In this document: in pieces, positions 47,401 through 57,872 of the stretch | Position numbering within the stretch: position 1 is the stretch's first letter | Layout of the letters: the number at the start of each line of letters is the position of its first letter | Assembly: GCA_963402885.1 (NCBI GenBank) | Contig: OY727096.1 | Location: 11,327,820-11,391,819, forward strand | DNA: 64,000 nt | Direction of reading: 5' to 3' | Source: Antedon bifida | Lineage: Eukaryota > Echinodermata > Crinoidea > Comatulida > Antedonidae | Notes under the pieces: generated by a model | Told to the model about the DNA's origin: nothing | The model's input: the letters and a program-made list of their open reading frames with translations, nothing else | Database searches by the model: none | Translations under genes and position numbers: made by a program

Positions 47401-48209
47401 CCTCAAATAAAAAAATAGTTTCGCCAAATGATGGACTTTCGACTGCTATAAATAAAAAGAAAGTTGCACCTAATAAGGAAGGTTTACAAGACAAAGATAC
47501 TTCGAATAAAAAGAAAGTTTCACCTGATAAAGAAGAATTGAAAGAAAAAACTTTATCTAAAAAAAGTACTTCAAATAAAAAGAAAGTTTTACCCAAAGAA
47601 AAACGCGTGAATAAAGAAATAGTACGTAAAACTGATGCTTCAAATGAAAAGAAAGTTTCTTCCAATAAAGCAGATTCGAATAATAAAGGTATTTTACCTA
47701 AAAAAGATTCTAAAATCAACCAGAAAATTTCACTCCAAAAAGAACATTCGAAAAAGAACGAAGACCCTTTGACGGAAAAGAGGATTTCAACTAAAATGAA
47801 AACGTCTACAAAATATACTTTAAATAAGAAGAAAGTTTTAGGAAAAGATAAAAATTCTTTTAAAGAAGCTAAGAAAGGAAGTAGCACAAGTACAAAAAAT
47901 GTTCAAACTAAAATTAAAGCGTCGCATAAAGAAAAAGTTTCAATTCAAGTGTTAGAAACCCTCAATAAAAAAGAGGTTATACCTAAAAAACGTACTTTAT
48001 CGAACAAAAAAAAAATAAATAATAAAAAGTCAGTTTTAACTAAAGGTGAAACTTCTCGAAAAAAGAGTTTACAAGATACTCCTTCATCTGAAGATTCACA
48101 TAAACCTAAAGTTTTATCTAAAAAGAATATTTTACCTAAAAAGGGAACTTCGAATAACAAAAGTGGAAAGAAAATTTCACATAAAAAGAAAGTTGAAACA
48201 ACAAATTAA
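44433..48209 (+). CDS. Type II membrane arylsulfatase (ARSB/I/J-like) with lysine-rich C-terminal tail
   Basis: Hydrolyses sulfate esters, probably on sulfated glycans in the Golgi/lysosomal lumen or outside the cell. Single exon, 1258 aa from the first ATG (44433); an in-frame stop lies at 44397-44399. Residues 40-62 form a membrane anchor after a basic N-terminus. The sulfatase domain (about 84-560) keeps the whole catalytic set: D93-D94, C131 in CSPTR (formylglycine site), R135, K185 and H187 in GKWHLG, H272, D331-N332 and K350. Motifs YQIHTGLQH and KWHLGFYRK resemble arylsulfatases B, I and J, usually about 530-600 aa. From about 620 to the end runs a Lys/Ser/Asn/Pro tail with some 17 NKKKV-like units and three near-tandem blocks IIPKRGTS-NKK-VSPN around 47.2-47.43 kb. 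An unbroken 1.9-kb frame in TAA-rich sequence argues that the tail is translated. Lack of introns could mean an old retrocopy. Confidence 0.9.
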   Translation: MKQSGENTVLGGETTVRGKVIGDMNNAIRLKKDRRFECCSPVLALLLGLVSCLLLIIVCGGFYSEKTLHIGIKSVEKEKPIKSRPHIVFLLADDYGFNDIGYHGSKIRTPVMDNLAKEGVILENYYVQPKCSPTRSQLLSGRYQIHTGLQHGTIKAGVPNCLPLDEETLPENLKKLGYTTHMVGKWHLGFYRKACLPTKRGFDSFFGILLGSGGHWSHETQGGYDFRVNENVARQYKNKYSTTLYARQAQKIIMSLKPDKPLFLYVPFQAVHTPLEVPESYSLPYKDVFRDRNRQIYAGMVTCLDEAVGNITAALKERGIYDNTVIIFSTDNGAQVHSSGGSNWPLRGMKGTLWEGGIRGVGFVHSQLLPQSIRGTVNRQLAHVSDWFPTIVEGIAKGKYRGAKPLDGYNIWESIRKNKPSRRKEILHNIDSLRLPLTSRDRWGKQSVKKIFDVGQRAAIRQGDWKLITGTSNRFGWYAPADSHHETIIPERNSGKVLWLFNITADPYEQNDLSEKHVDVVMKLLRQLAKYNQTAVHPKYPPPDPAADPSKHGGVWGPWARKPPKGFEGIYGPFCSKGHSAACVKTLKNINDDIDNYDVIIKEALEQEIIKASDLLKLTIKSNNQRNEQSKTKLSLNEKFPFRAIAPIKQIQIEEASLDVATTGKRKILPTKDVSQKVQRKKPNNETVPDIKNHRKLPKKEVQSKNISSKNGASPKNDKPSNKIKAEAPNTNVTMLKRKLNISSKQEMLPKKNVLSKNETSTSSHKHYFSDKNDGLNTKKVSNKDEQINKKIVPKKESTRKKKMLHNGPSNEKKVLLNKKDSLEEKRKDLHQDRIVNKETLPKKEASNKKKVLPKAKGSSKEKGKGLLKDKNVNEETLPSNKKKMLPNDKNGNKKIANKKKVSTKQKNVNEDVLPKSNSLNKKKVSPNDGVSTEEIIPKRGISNKKKASPNGRGLTEKIIPKRGTSDKKKVSPSGNYGGSTEEIIPKRGTSNKKIVSPNDGLSTAINKKKVAPNKEGLQDKDTSNKKKVSPDKEELKEKTLSKKSTSNKKKVLPKEKRVNKEIVRKTDASNEKKVSSNKADSNNKGILPKKDSKINQKISLQKEHSKKNEDPLTEKRISTKMKTSTKYTLNKKKVLGKDKNSFKEAKKGSSTSTKNVQTKIKASHKEKVSIQVLETLNKKEVIPKKRTLSNKKKINNKKSVLTKGETSRKKSLQDTPSSEDSHKPKVLSKKNILPKKGTSNNKSGKKISHKKKVETTN

Positions 48210-48450
48210 ATCTAATTAATTAAGAATATGCCCAAACTCAAAAACTAACTGTATAGGCCTAAACATAAAATAATTTTATATCGAAAAAGAAAAACCTTTT
48301 GTATACTGTAGAAAATAATATTTGCTTAAAAAAATTTTTTCGCATAACACTTTTCAATTTTTATTGCTTGCTTATCTTTTGTGATTTACTGAGAGAATCT
48401 CAAATATTTATACAAATGAATAATGGTTATCCAGGCGGTTTTTTATATTC

Positions 48451-48456
48451 AATAAA
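48451..48456 (+). terminator. Candidate polyadenylation signal of the sulfatase gene
   Basis: AATAAA lies about 240 bp past the stop codon. It is the first canonical hexamer I noticed there, but in AT-rich DNA it may be fortuitous. Confidence 0.4.
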
Positions 48457-51400
48457 CAATTGAAAGCTACCATTTATTTAGTTATAATCTGGTCTAGCTT
48501 AATATACTAACACAAGCTTTGAAACGCATTATGGTATTCAATCTTTCCAAACACACCTTGCATATTTTGGCTCTCTGATCAATCACAAATAAGTAGTGGT
48601 TAAGTACGGTATTACATTAAAAATAACTTTAAGCCATAATTATAATGTTAATTATTTATTTGTTTTAAGTAGCATCGTAGGCCAACTCATGCTATTTTTT
48701 ATAAATTGTATTAATGGTAGGCTCCTTTCGTAATCATTGTGAGTTTATTGAATAAAATGTTGACATTTTAAAGTATGTGTGTTTTTTTTAATAAAGTAGG
48801 TCATGTTTTACACTAATTTATGTGGTTCGTGTGTAGAGTTCTTTTGACCAGTTTGATTCAATTTATAACATCAGCTGACGTTTCCTTCGATTCCTCGATA
48901 ACGACCAGTTCGGATGGAGAACATTAATGAAGGATGTAAGTTTACATCATATCGTCCCAAGAGCAATGGCTGACTGATTGTTTCTATTACATTCGGATGC
49001 TTGGTATGTGAGATATACACGAGGAAATCCTTCAGTAAAAACATAAGAAGATGTATGATTGACATTGATTAAAAAAAGATATCGAGATATTTCCACATGG
49101 TAGAATATAATTCATTAAAATGATGACAGGATGATGTTAATAATCCTCATAACAGATTCACATTAAATATAAATCGCACTCTGTTGTATATAGGCTAATA
49201 TATTAAATTTGCATGTAGGAAAATATAAATTTTAGTCTAAAGCATAGAATACCGGAACGTCGCTGTCGGACAATTTGGCTTAAACGATTTCCATCTGATC
49301 TGTGTCTGTCATCTATACCCAACAGTCAAAATATTTATTTCTTCCCATATTTTCATGCTTATGATATCCTTAACGTTATCCGGAGCAAGCCTCAATACAA
49401 TACTTTTGTTAGAAAAGATCAACGGATGCGGACACTTTATTAGTATGTTTCACATTATAATAATCGTTATCATTTTCAAATATCAGTTATAAAGTTATCA
49501 TTTAATCTTTTCCGATTCGCGCTCACTATTACTTTTATCATCATTTTTGCAGACTTATAATATGCCGACTAGTGTATCAGAATAAACATAAATTTAACGC
49601 TATCGCTATAAGTTTAGAATCGTACTCTTTTTACATCTTCATTTGGAATGGGACGTTAATCTGTTGAGGTATTCATCTTAGACCATAAACCCTCAAAAAT
49701 AGAAAAAATACATTTTATGACGTAATCATTGGTACATTGGCCATAAAAGGAAACGGATGCAAGTTTAACACATATGGACAGTGCAGCTAAACTTCATTCC
49801 CAGTCAATCGTTAAAACCTTTTAATGTTGGACACATTCCAGTTAAGAGAGAAACAGAGGAATGTTAAATTATAGAATTACATAAACTGCAGTAGGGAGTT
49901 GATATCTATCCGGTTACAGAAACATGCAGCAGACGTATCGTGAGAAAATACCCTGAAATTATCGTTTGAAATTCAAAGCGTTAACGTTGCATGATTTATG
50001 TAAAGGTCACAGTAAGAGCTAAAATTAGGTTTCCGATGCCGTTTACATAGTTTATGAATATAACCTTGACTATCGCAAAGCCCGTAATCAATGGGGGAGA
50101 GGACGAACGAACCCCATTTTCTTCAAATACTGTACCCTCTGGAAACTACAGAGACTATAGCTAGTATACTAAGCCGTTGGTTACGAACTTTTACACCTAT
50201 GTGGGATGAATAAATAATTTGACTTTGTCCCATTAAGTAGAAATAATTACCTTCATTACAATCATTGTTGTTGTGCCGCACATCGAATTGTAAAAATCAA
50301 TTTGAAATAGTAAGTCTATCATAAAATAAAATTAATTAAAATTACATATAAAATTTTAAATAAATCATGTATGACACCACCAATTTTCAATACTTTTGCA
50401 ATGTGTTTTTGTATACTGTATATAATATATATATTTTGGTATACTGTATGTATTTTATATAATTTATTATCAATTTTAACTGGAATTGGCAACAAGAAAC
50501 ATAAAATATGTGAGGGAATAAATTTTCCAATGTGGTACTAAGTTTAAGTTTGTAATCTATGTTCACATTTTGGTTTCAGTCATAGCAATTCTATCACACC
50601 GTAAAATGTGTTTATTGTTGCCAGGAGTATTAATACTGTTATCATCAATTTCACGCATAGTTTACACAATACGTAATGTTTGTTAGGCCTTGTTGTTGGC
50701 CTTAAACAAAACGTTGTATTACAATGTAATACTTAATAGCATTTAAATCACATATCCTTATTATAATAAATATTCAATAATTATATTGTAATTATGCTAT
50801 ACTTCTTTTGATAGGCCAACGTTTATATACGGAAAGTTAGTGTGTGTAATTTATGAGTGGGCCCTAATTATCAGCTTCGGCTGGATGGCCAACCCTCGTT
50901 AAATATTGTCGAAAAAATATTTAAATTGCGTTATTATAACTTCTATGAATTTTCATAACAAAAAGAGGTACATAGACTTAATAGTAGGCTAGGAAGGTCC
51001 TTCTGGCAAGCTTGATTAACTTTGTCACCAGAAGGTTTAGATTGGAATTATGAACAAATTCGGTAACAATAACAGAGAGTAGGACAAGGTTAAAAGTTTA
51101 AATATGCAACCAGGATGCGAAAAATGAAAAACAAAAATGTCTAGACAAAAATAAACTAAATTGTATAAATTAATCTATATTACTGTTACAAAGATTACAA
51201 CTATTTTGGTCAAAATCACCGAAAAATCAGATTAAATTAATTTTAGGCTTACAATTGAAATACATTCCAATCGAGTATAAAAATACAAAATTATGTGTAA
51301 CGATCCGTGTAAAACAGACTACAGAATTACGTAAAGTTAGTGTAGGTATATAATGTATGATTTAATTAACATTTAAAAGGCAATAACTTGTATAGTATAA

Positions 51401-52873
51401 TGTTTAAATCCAAATTCACAGTTGGATGTCAGTTTTAAAACAGCTGAGGGTTTCTATACAGACAGTTTCCTTTTGAAAATAATATAGTTTCAAATAATCA
51501 AAACACTGTGTATATACAAGACGGTATATTGCCCTTAATTAAAGCAGACTTGTACTAGATAAATATGTTTTTGAACACTTTTTTAATGACATTAAAATAT
51601 CTTGAATCTTTAATTCGTGTTTTTTTATAATTTCAATCCTTAAACAACAACAAACACTAGTGCAGAAGTTTATATCAAATCGTCCAGCTATATTTTCTGT
51701 ATACTATAGAACTATTATGCTTTAATAAGCACCCGGTTAGATTTATCCAGTATAAAAAAAAATGTAATACAGCATTTCACATGGCCTAGTATCATACTTT
51801 ATAACCTAACCTTACATGATACATGCTCCGCATGTCATAGGCCTATCCCTGAGATGCTATTACAAAGTTTTCCTATGATATTTGGAAAATATTGTCGTAT
51901 GTGAAGATACAGCATAGAGAATCAGGTAGTTTAAGTCATTATTTTGTGGAAACTGTATTTTTTCACAAATAGAAATCAGAAATGTGTTGGATACACAATG
52001 TCTTGTTTGCATTGACTGAAATGCACTGGTTCGAATCGCAGTTTGCACCAACGTAATATGAAATTAAATATAAAATTTAAGAGAACCATGTTCTTTCAAC
52101 AAGAAATTATAATATTTAAAGGGTTTGAATATTTTTCAAGTCCTACTATTGTTCATTTAATCTTTCATAGAGACTCCCCTTTATGCACACAATTTGTTTG
52201 CATTTCTATATAATAACACTCAAACTTATTTCGAATAAATTGAAAATATCAGATTCAGAAAATGTAGTAAATGGCTAGCTATTAAAGTAAAGTAGTAATG
52301 GACAGTGTGAGGCTATTTTAAGAATAGGATGCAACACCTGGTGATCATTGATATAAACCAGCAGGGTTTTTAAAAATTATTATTGTTACTTCCTACTTTA
52401 CTTTATTGGGACCGACGCCTGTTTTATACACTAGCGATAGTTTTATGCAATATACTGTTTCTTTTTGGTCTAAATGTATTTGTTTATCTAATACCATCTT
52501 CAATGAGGATAACCTATCCAGTCTCAGTGAAGGAACTGATCATTAAGGGCCCTCAACAGCCCCCTAAATTAAAAATTATTAGATGAATAATTAATGTTCT
52601 TTAATCTGGGCAGCAGTTTTTTTTACTTGATCTGAAGGTCTGAAATGACTTGTTTCTTTAGCCATTTTTAATTTCACCAGATGCCAATTTTTACCCTTCC
52701 TTACAAGCCAGCCTAGTTTAAACCAAAGCCAGATTCTAGTGGCATGAAACTGAACAATTACTTTTTCTAGATATTATTGTTACTGTACATGGCCAATAAA
52801 AAAGCTATTTAGCTATTTTCTTTCCCTACCATTTCATTTCCAAATATAAATTGCAATTTCTAAGATGCCTTCT
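48457..52873. other. Intergenic AT-rich stretch
   Basis: About 4.4 kb between the sulfatase gene and the 3' end of the TTC19-like gene. Open frames are short and without recognisable motifs. The 3' UTR of the TTC19-like gene should occupy the right-hand end. Confidence 0.4.
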
Positions 52874-54240
52874 TTACTTGTGTTCCTTCAGGTACCGTTC
52901 TGTCTCTAGTTGTGCCACCATATCTTTAATCAATTTTATGGTATACCGATCTCCTTCTTTTTCTGCTAATTGAAGTGATTTTCTATAATTTGTTTTCGCA
53001 GATTCAAAATCACCTTAAAATTGGAAGTAAAGTGCAAATATTAACATTTACATCACTATAGTTTAATCTTGAGGTAAAAAGAAGTTGATCATTTAGACAT
53101 ATTATACAAGAAAGCTAGTAAATAAAAAATTAGTAATAAATATGCATTCTTTAAATTTTTATACAATCGCTTTTAAAACCTTGCACTCCATTTTTGTTGT
53201 TACTGAAATTGAGTTATTGTACCCAATAATATGTTTCAGAGACTATGCTACACACAAACATTTGAATGCTACGCACAAGGTTTTGAATGCTATGCACAAG
53301 GTTTTGAATGCTACGCACAAGGTTTTGAATGCTACACACAAGGTTTTGAATGCTATGCACAAGGTTTTGAATGCTACGCACAAGGCTTTGAATGCTACGC
53401 ACAAGGTTTTGAATGCTACGCACAAGGTTTTGAATGCTACACACAAGGTTTTGAATGCTATGCACAAGGTTTTGAATGTTATGCACAAGGTTTTGAATGC
53501 TACGCACAAGGTTTTGAATGCTACACACAAGGTTTTGAATGCTATGCACAAGGTTTTGAATGCTACGCACAAGGTTTTGAATGCTACACACAAGGTTTTG
53601 AATGCTATGCACAAGGTTTTGAATGTTATGCACAAGGTTTTGAATGCTACGCACAAGGTTTTGAATGCTACACACAAGGTTTTGAATGCTATGCACAAGG
53701 TTTTGAATGTTATGCACAAGGTTTTGAATGCTACGCACAAGGTTTTGAATGCTACACACAAGGTTTTGAATGCTGCATGCAAGGTTTTAAATGTTATGCA
53801 CAAGGTTTTGAATGCTACAACAGGGGTTTGAATGCTATGCACAAGGTTTTGAATGCTGCATACACAGTTTTGAATGCTGCATGCAAGGTTTTGAATGCTA
53901 CACACAGTGATTGTTTAATTCATTTAAATACGTAGTCTCTTTAAAATAGACATAAAAGATTGATTGATTTTTGTTCTCCTGTAAAAGTATGTCTTGTGGA
54001 GAAACAATTAAGGTTTTGAAAGAAAAGCGATTTGCCAAATGCCCTACCTAGCAAAAATATAGTGATTATATACCTACCCATATACATTTGACAAGATGCG
54101 AGGTTGCTTAGAGCTGTTGATAAGTATGGGTGTGACACACTTTTTCCTGTTTCTATAGCTTTTTCCAAATAAGTTATTGCTTCTTTGTACTTTTTCTGAA
54201 GATGATAGAGAGCTCCAAGGTCATTCAGCAGAACAACATT
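52874..54240 (-). CDS. TTC19: TTC19-like TPR protein, last two coding exons (partial gene)
   Basis: TTC19 is a mitochondrial inner-membrane TPR protein needed for respiratory complex III maintenance. Two exons are visible on the minus strand: 54240-54078 (acceptor after an A/T-rich tract ending CAG, donor G|GTAGGT, ends in phase 1) and 53013-52874 (acceptor TTTTAAG, ends in TAA). Joined in frame they give 100 residues. The first exon reads VVLLNDLGALYHLQKKYKEA, then a TPR with AIETGK, then HPYLSTALSNLAS. The second continues GDFESAKTNYRKSLQLAEKE, then LIKDMVAQLE and a short basic end. The two TPR units and the HP-x-L-x-x-x-LSNLA phrase fit the C-terminus of TTC19. Kinesin light chain and other TPR proteins are less good fits. 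Upstream exons should lie to the right and were not found. Confidence 0.72.
53262..53908. repeat. 21-bp minisatellite in the TTC19-like intron
   Basis: About 30 copies of GAATGCTACGCACAAGGTTTT occur, with alternation of TACGCA, TATGCA and TACACA forming higher-order blocks. The period is divisible by three and lacks stops in several frames, so long ORFs (for example GFECYAQ repeats on plus, HSIQNLV on minus) arise on both strands. The array lies wholly inside the intron 53014-54077. Confidence 0.92.
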
Positions 54241-55702
54241 CTGAAAAAAAAAGATCTATATCAAGATAATGCAATCCAATGACAACTTTAATTTAGTAAT
54301 TAGACATATTAATTAATAATTTCTGGTTAAGATTAAACATAGACAACCTACTGATATTTGACCTCCAGTTGTTCTTGAGTAATTGAGTGATTTATTTAAT
54401 AAATTTAAAAAATATAAGCAAAAACACATTTAAGAGCTACGTTGTCTGTGGTAAATGAAGTGTAAAATAACTCCTATCCATGTACTAAGACTTTTCAATC
54501 ATATATTTAAATCTAAACATAGATCTTCAGTCTGAAAAGTTCTCTTAGGTCGACTACTAATACATTTTTACTTTTTATTCCACCTAGTCGCATGTACTGT
54601 AGACCTATGGTGATTGCGTATTTGCAGTACAGCTCATAAACTGTAATAATAAATAAAATCATTCAATTCAAAAATGCATCTATATATTACTTGTTACTTG
54701 TTTGCATAGCTATCCCCATTTTTGGGGACATTTCGCCGTCATTGACATTATGTTGACATAACACAACAATGAGACATTAATTTTGATGAGAAGGTCATGA
54801 AACACTAATTAATTAAAAAAACTAAAAACCTGGGACCTGTAACCCTAGGTAGGGACCCTGACGGGTACTCTCCCTCCGGGTCAAAAGGATCCCAAAACTC
54901 ATCGGTGGGCAGGGGCGCTCATCTCCCTGTTCAGGACTATTTCTGATGATTACCCAGCCTATTTACATTTAAAATTAAACACCAAGACATATCAATTAAT
55001 TAATTAACTTAATGACTACTACATGGTAGTTATTGTCTTCTATAGAAGAATATATCCTCTTTTATAGTTCTTTGTAATTAAGCACTTTGTGTTAAAAATG
55101 CTATATAAATTTGAAAACATTAACATTATCACCATAATACTCCCCAACCCCTTCCCAATTTTTAGTCGCTTTCTGACCGTATCTTGATATCAGTTTAATC
55201 TAGCTAAGTCAATTTTTCACAGTATATTCCTTATGGCCAGGAATCGATGTGGTTATGTTTTCACGGTGCGCAATAAAAAATTACACGGTCTACGCACGAT
55301 TTAACGAAATCACGTTTGTAATCATATCTTCACAACCATGAATCACAATTAAATAAAATTTGGTACTCATAAATTTTAGGGCATAAATCATCATATGGCA
55401 ATACAATTACGTGCGTAGCGCATGTAATGCATGCGTACGCACTCTTAAAATTTTCAAAATTTATTTTCGATGAAATAAGAGTACGTTTCAGGCAATTTTA
55501 AGCATTTACAAAATTGCCATGAGTGCGCACACTGCGCGTTAAATGTTATTGCGCACTCTTTTTGCCCGATTCTGTTTTCTTGACTTACTTTTCAACTCGA
55601 AATTACGTTATACGAGCACGTCAAAAGGCTACGCACATGTAAATTAAAAAAATATAAATGTTTTTAAACATTTCAACATTTTTAAACATGTTCAGTAATT
55701 TC
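54241..55702. other. Probable intron of the TTC19-like gene
   Basis: AT-rich sequence. A moderately GC-rich patch at 54828-54960 (CCTGGGACCTGTAACCCTAG and on) looks like a short unidentified repeat. Confidence 0.35.
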
Positions 55703-55775
55703 GGTCAGTTGGTAGGTTGGTCGGTCGGTAAACAATAATGAGCACGTGACTGCAGCCATCTATATGGCCTTGTTT
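55703..55775 (-). repeat. GACC mini-element, copy 5 (partial)
   Basis: The reverse complement shows ATGGCTGCAGTCACGTGCTC, then TTATTGTTTACCGACCGACC, ending in a short GACC/AACC array. The right half of the element is missing. Confidence 0.6.
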
Positions 55776-57872
55776 TTAGGGTAAACCCCCATTAATGGGA
55801 CACTTTGTACTTTGTTTGGTCCTACTACTGTAGTAAAACAAAAGTACAAATGTCAATGAACTATGACTTTAGTTCCATAAAATAAACTCTGAATCCTGAG
55901 AGAAAAAAATAGTGTTTTAAAAACATTTTCTATGACGCCACATTTAGATTCTTTATAATGCACATGCCAACATGAATTATTATTCATTACTACTTATATA
56001 TTACATGAATTTGGCAATATAAGAATGTTTGTTTGTATGTTGACCTGAATGTTGTAAACTAAAAATAAACATTTTTTTAATAGCATGACCGAGTTTAAAC
56101 TTCTTTTGGGAAATTCTTTCATATTTTTTTGGAAAAATGCTGTCGTAATATTAAATAAAAATTTTTAAAAATGCAGAAATCAAACATTTCAATTTCTTGC
56201 AGTAGGTTAAATTAATTATTTCAATTTTAGGGTAATATCAGTTTGTTTTCAAGTATGTTCGCAAAACATAAAAAATACAGATGAATTTTAAAATAACTGT
56301 AGTTTTAATCAAGGTATTCACTTTTACCGAAGAGAACAATGAACAGAATAGTTTATAGGCAATAAATAAGATTTACCAGAATCCTGTTGTTCCAGCTTCC
56401 AGTGTACCAGTTTTTCTTTAAATTACAGTTTATTGGTGAAAGTGAATATAATTGGTTATCCGCACTTGGCGGATAACCCCTTGTTATTGTCAGGATATTT
56501 TTTTTTTTTTTCTTTAATCTTCTTTCTTTCCACGAATTTTGTTCGCAGCGTATCTCTAATTCTGGCCAACATAAGATTGTATAACTTTTTCATAAGATTG
56601 ACCTGTAGCTGTAGATTTGCAGCCAAGCTTCTCGACGATGTTGGAGTTGCGCAACGTAAGTTACGCGCGATTTTATGAATTTCGATGATTGATCATAGAT
56701 TAAAAACCAAAAGGTCTTTTGTATTGAAACTTGGTGAAAATTTAAGTCATATTAAGCGCAAACTTTCTATGGATTAAAAATGGCATCTTTAAAAAAAAGT
56801 TACACGCGCACGCGCGTTTAAAATTTTTAAAATGCGAAAAATCAATTTCTAATCAACTTTCTATGCGTTTCAGGTCATTTTGAGCATGTCAAAAATTTCC
56901 GTGCGCGTATAAAATTTTACGTGCATGTCGCAAAAAACATCTTTTTTTGCGTGATTTATGTTTTTCAAGCGTTTTCTAGTAATTTTATCAACTTTTTAAA
57001 CAATTTCGACCTAAAATCACGACATACGAGCACGTAGAATTAGACAATTTGCGCGTGTTTTTATGAAAAAGTTTAAAATTTTGTGAAAATTATGCCTTTT
57101 TTTAAACTGTCATAAATTCTAAACTATGTGGTGAACTTTTTTTAAATTACAGATTCTGGAAGTTGATAAGTTGTAGATATCGAATCATTAATCAATATGG
57201 TTAACCGGTCATTGTGACGTCATCGTATGGCCACTCGAATATAAAATATAGGATTATAGTCTCTTTCGTCATAGCGCATCACATTTAATAGAGCGCATCT
57301 CTACTTATCCGTATTCCATTTTCCTCCATTTTTTTTATTGTCTAGGTCAATCAATTATCTTTCGCATGATTTACCATTTAAAAAAATGTGATGACGTTAT
57401 CATGTTCAAAAGCGTCAATAACTTTGGTCACTTATTTTCACCTATTCTGAACTGTATGTAGTACGTATACAGTATATAGTGTATACTGTATATACTTAGA
57501 CGTGACACAAAATAGAGGGCGCACTAACATTTTTTCAATGGCATAATCGTTTTTCTGCGCGATATTCTAACGTATGACGTGCACGTGGCGTCTGCGCTGC
57601 GGATAACCTAACTCATCCGTAGTGACGAGTTCAAATCTAGTTTAAAATGATTTTTTAAGGTCCAATATCTTTAGAATACATTTTGCTGACAGTGAATTTT
57701 TGTCTACAGTGTACGATATTTGATTGATATCATCACCATTTGTCAACATAATTTCTTCTTATCTTCACTACTAAACATGTACTATAGTAGGTAGAAATGC
57801 ACAAGTTCACACTGTGTGCCTTGTTGGTTTCAGAATTCCTATTATCACCACTGAATGTGTACATATTTAGTC
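55776..57872. other. Non-coding region with GCGC-rich repeat-like patches
   Basis: A hairpin GGTTATCCGC/GCGGATAACC lies at about 56453-56477, and GCGGATAACC recurs near 57599. Stretches rich in ACGCGCACGC and TACGAGCACGT around 55.3-55.63 and 56.65-57.06 kb look like diverged copies of one repeat. No exon recognised. Confidence 0.4.

Noticed and set aside
46925-48160. Minus-strand ORFs opposite the sulfatase tail
   Set aside because: Antisense shadows of the Lys-rich coding repeats; hydrophobic composition simply mirrors AAA/AAT codons.
52020-52050. GGTTCGAATC, a tRNA B-box-like word
   Set aside because: No matching A box, acceptor stem or anticodon arm could be drawn around it.
53142-53935. 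Four long overlapping ORFs (180-234 codons) with GFECYAQ or HSIQNLV repeats
   Set aside because: By-products of the 21-bp minisatellite within the TTC19-like intron.
56343-56430. Minus-strand exon-like segment (about VHWKLEQQDSG before a GTAAAT) that might be an upstream TTC19 exon
   Set aside because: The acceptor lacks a pyrimidine tract and the peptide does not match a TPR; not supported.
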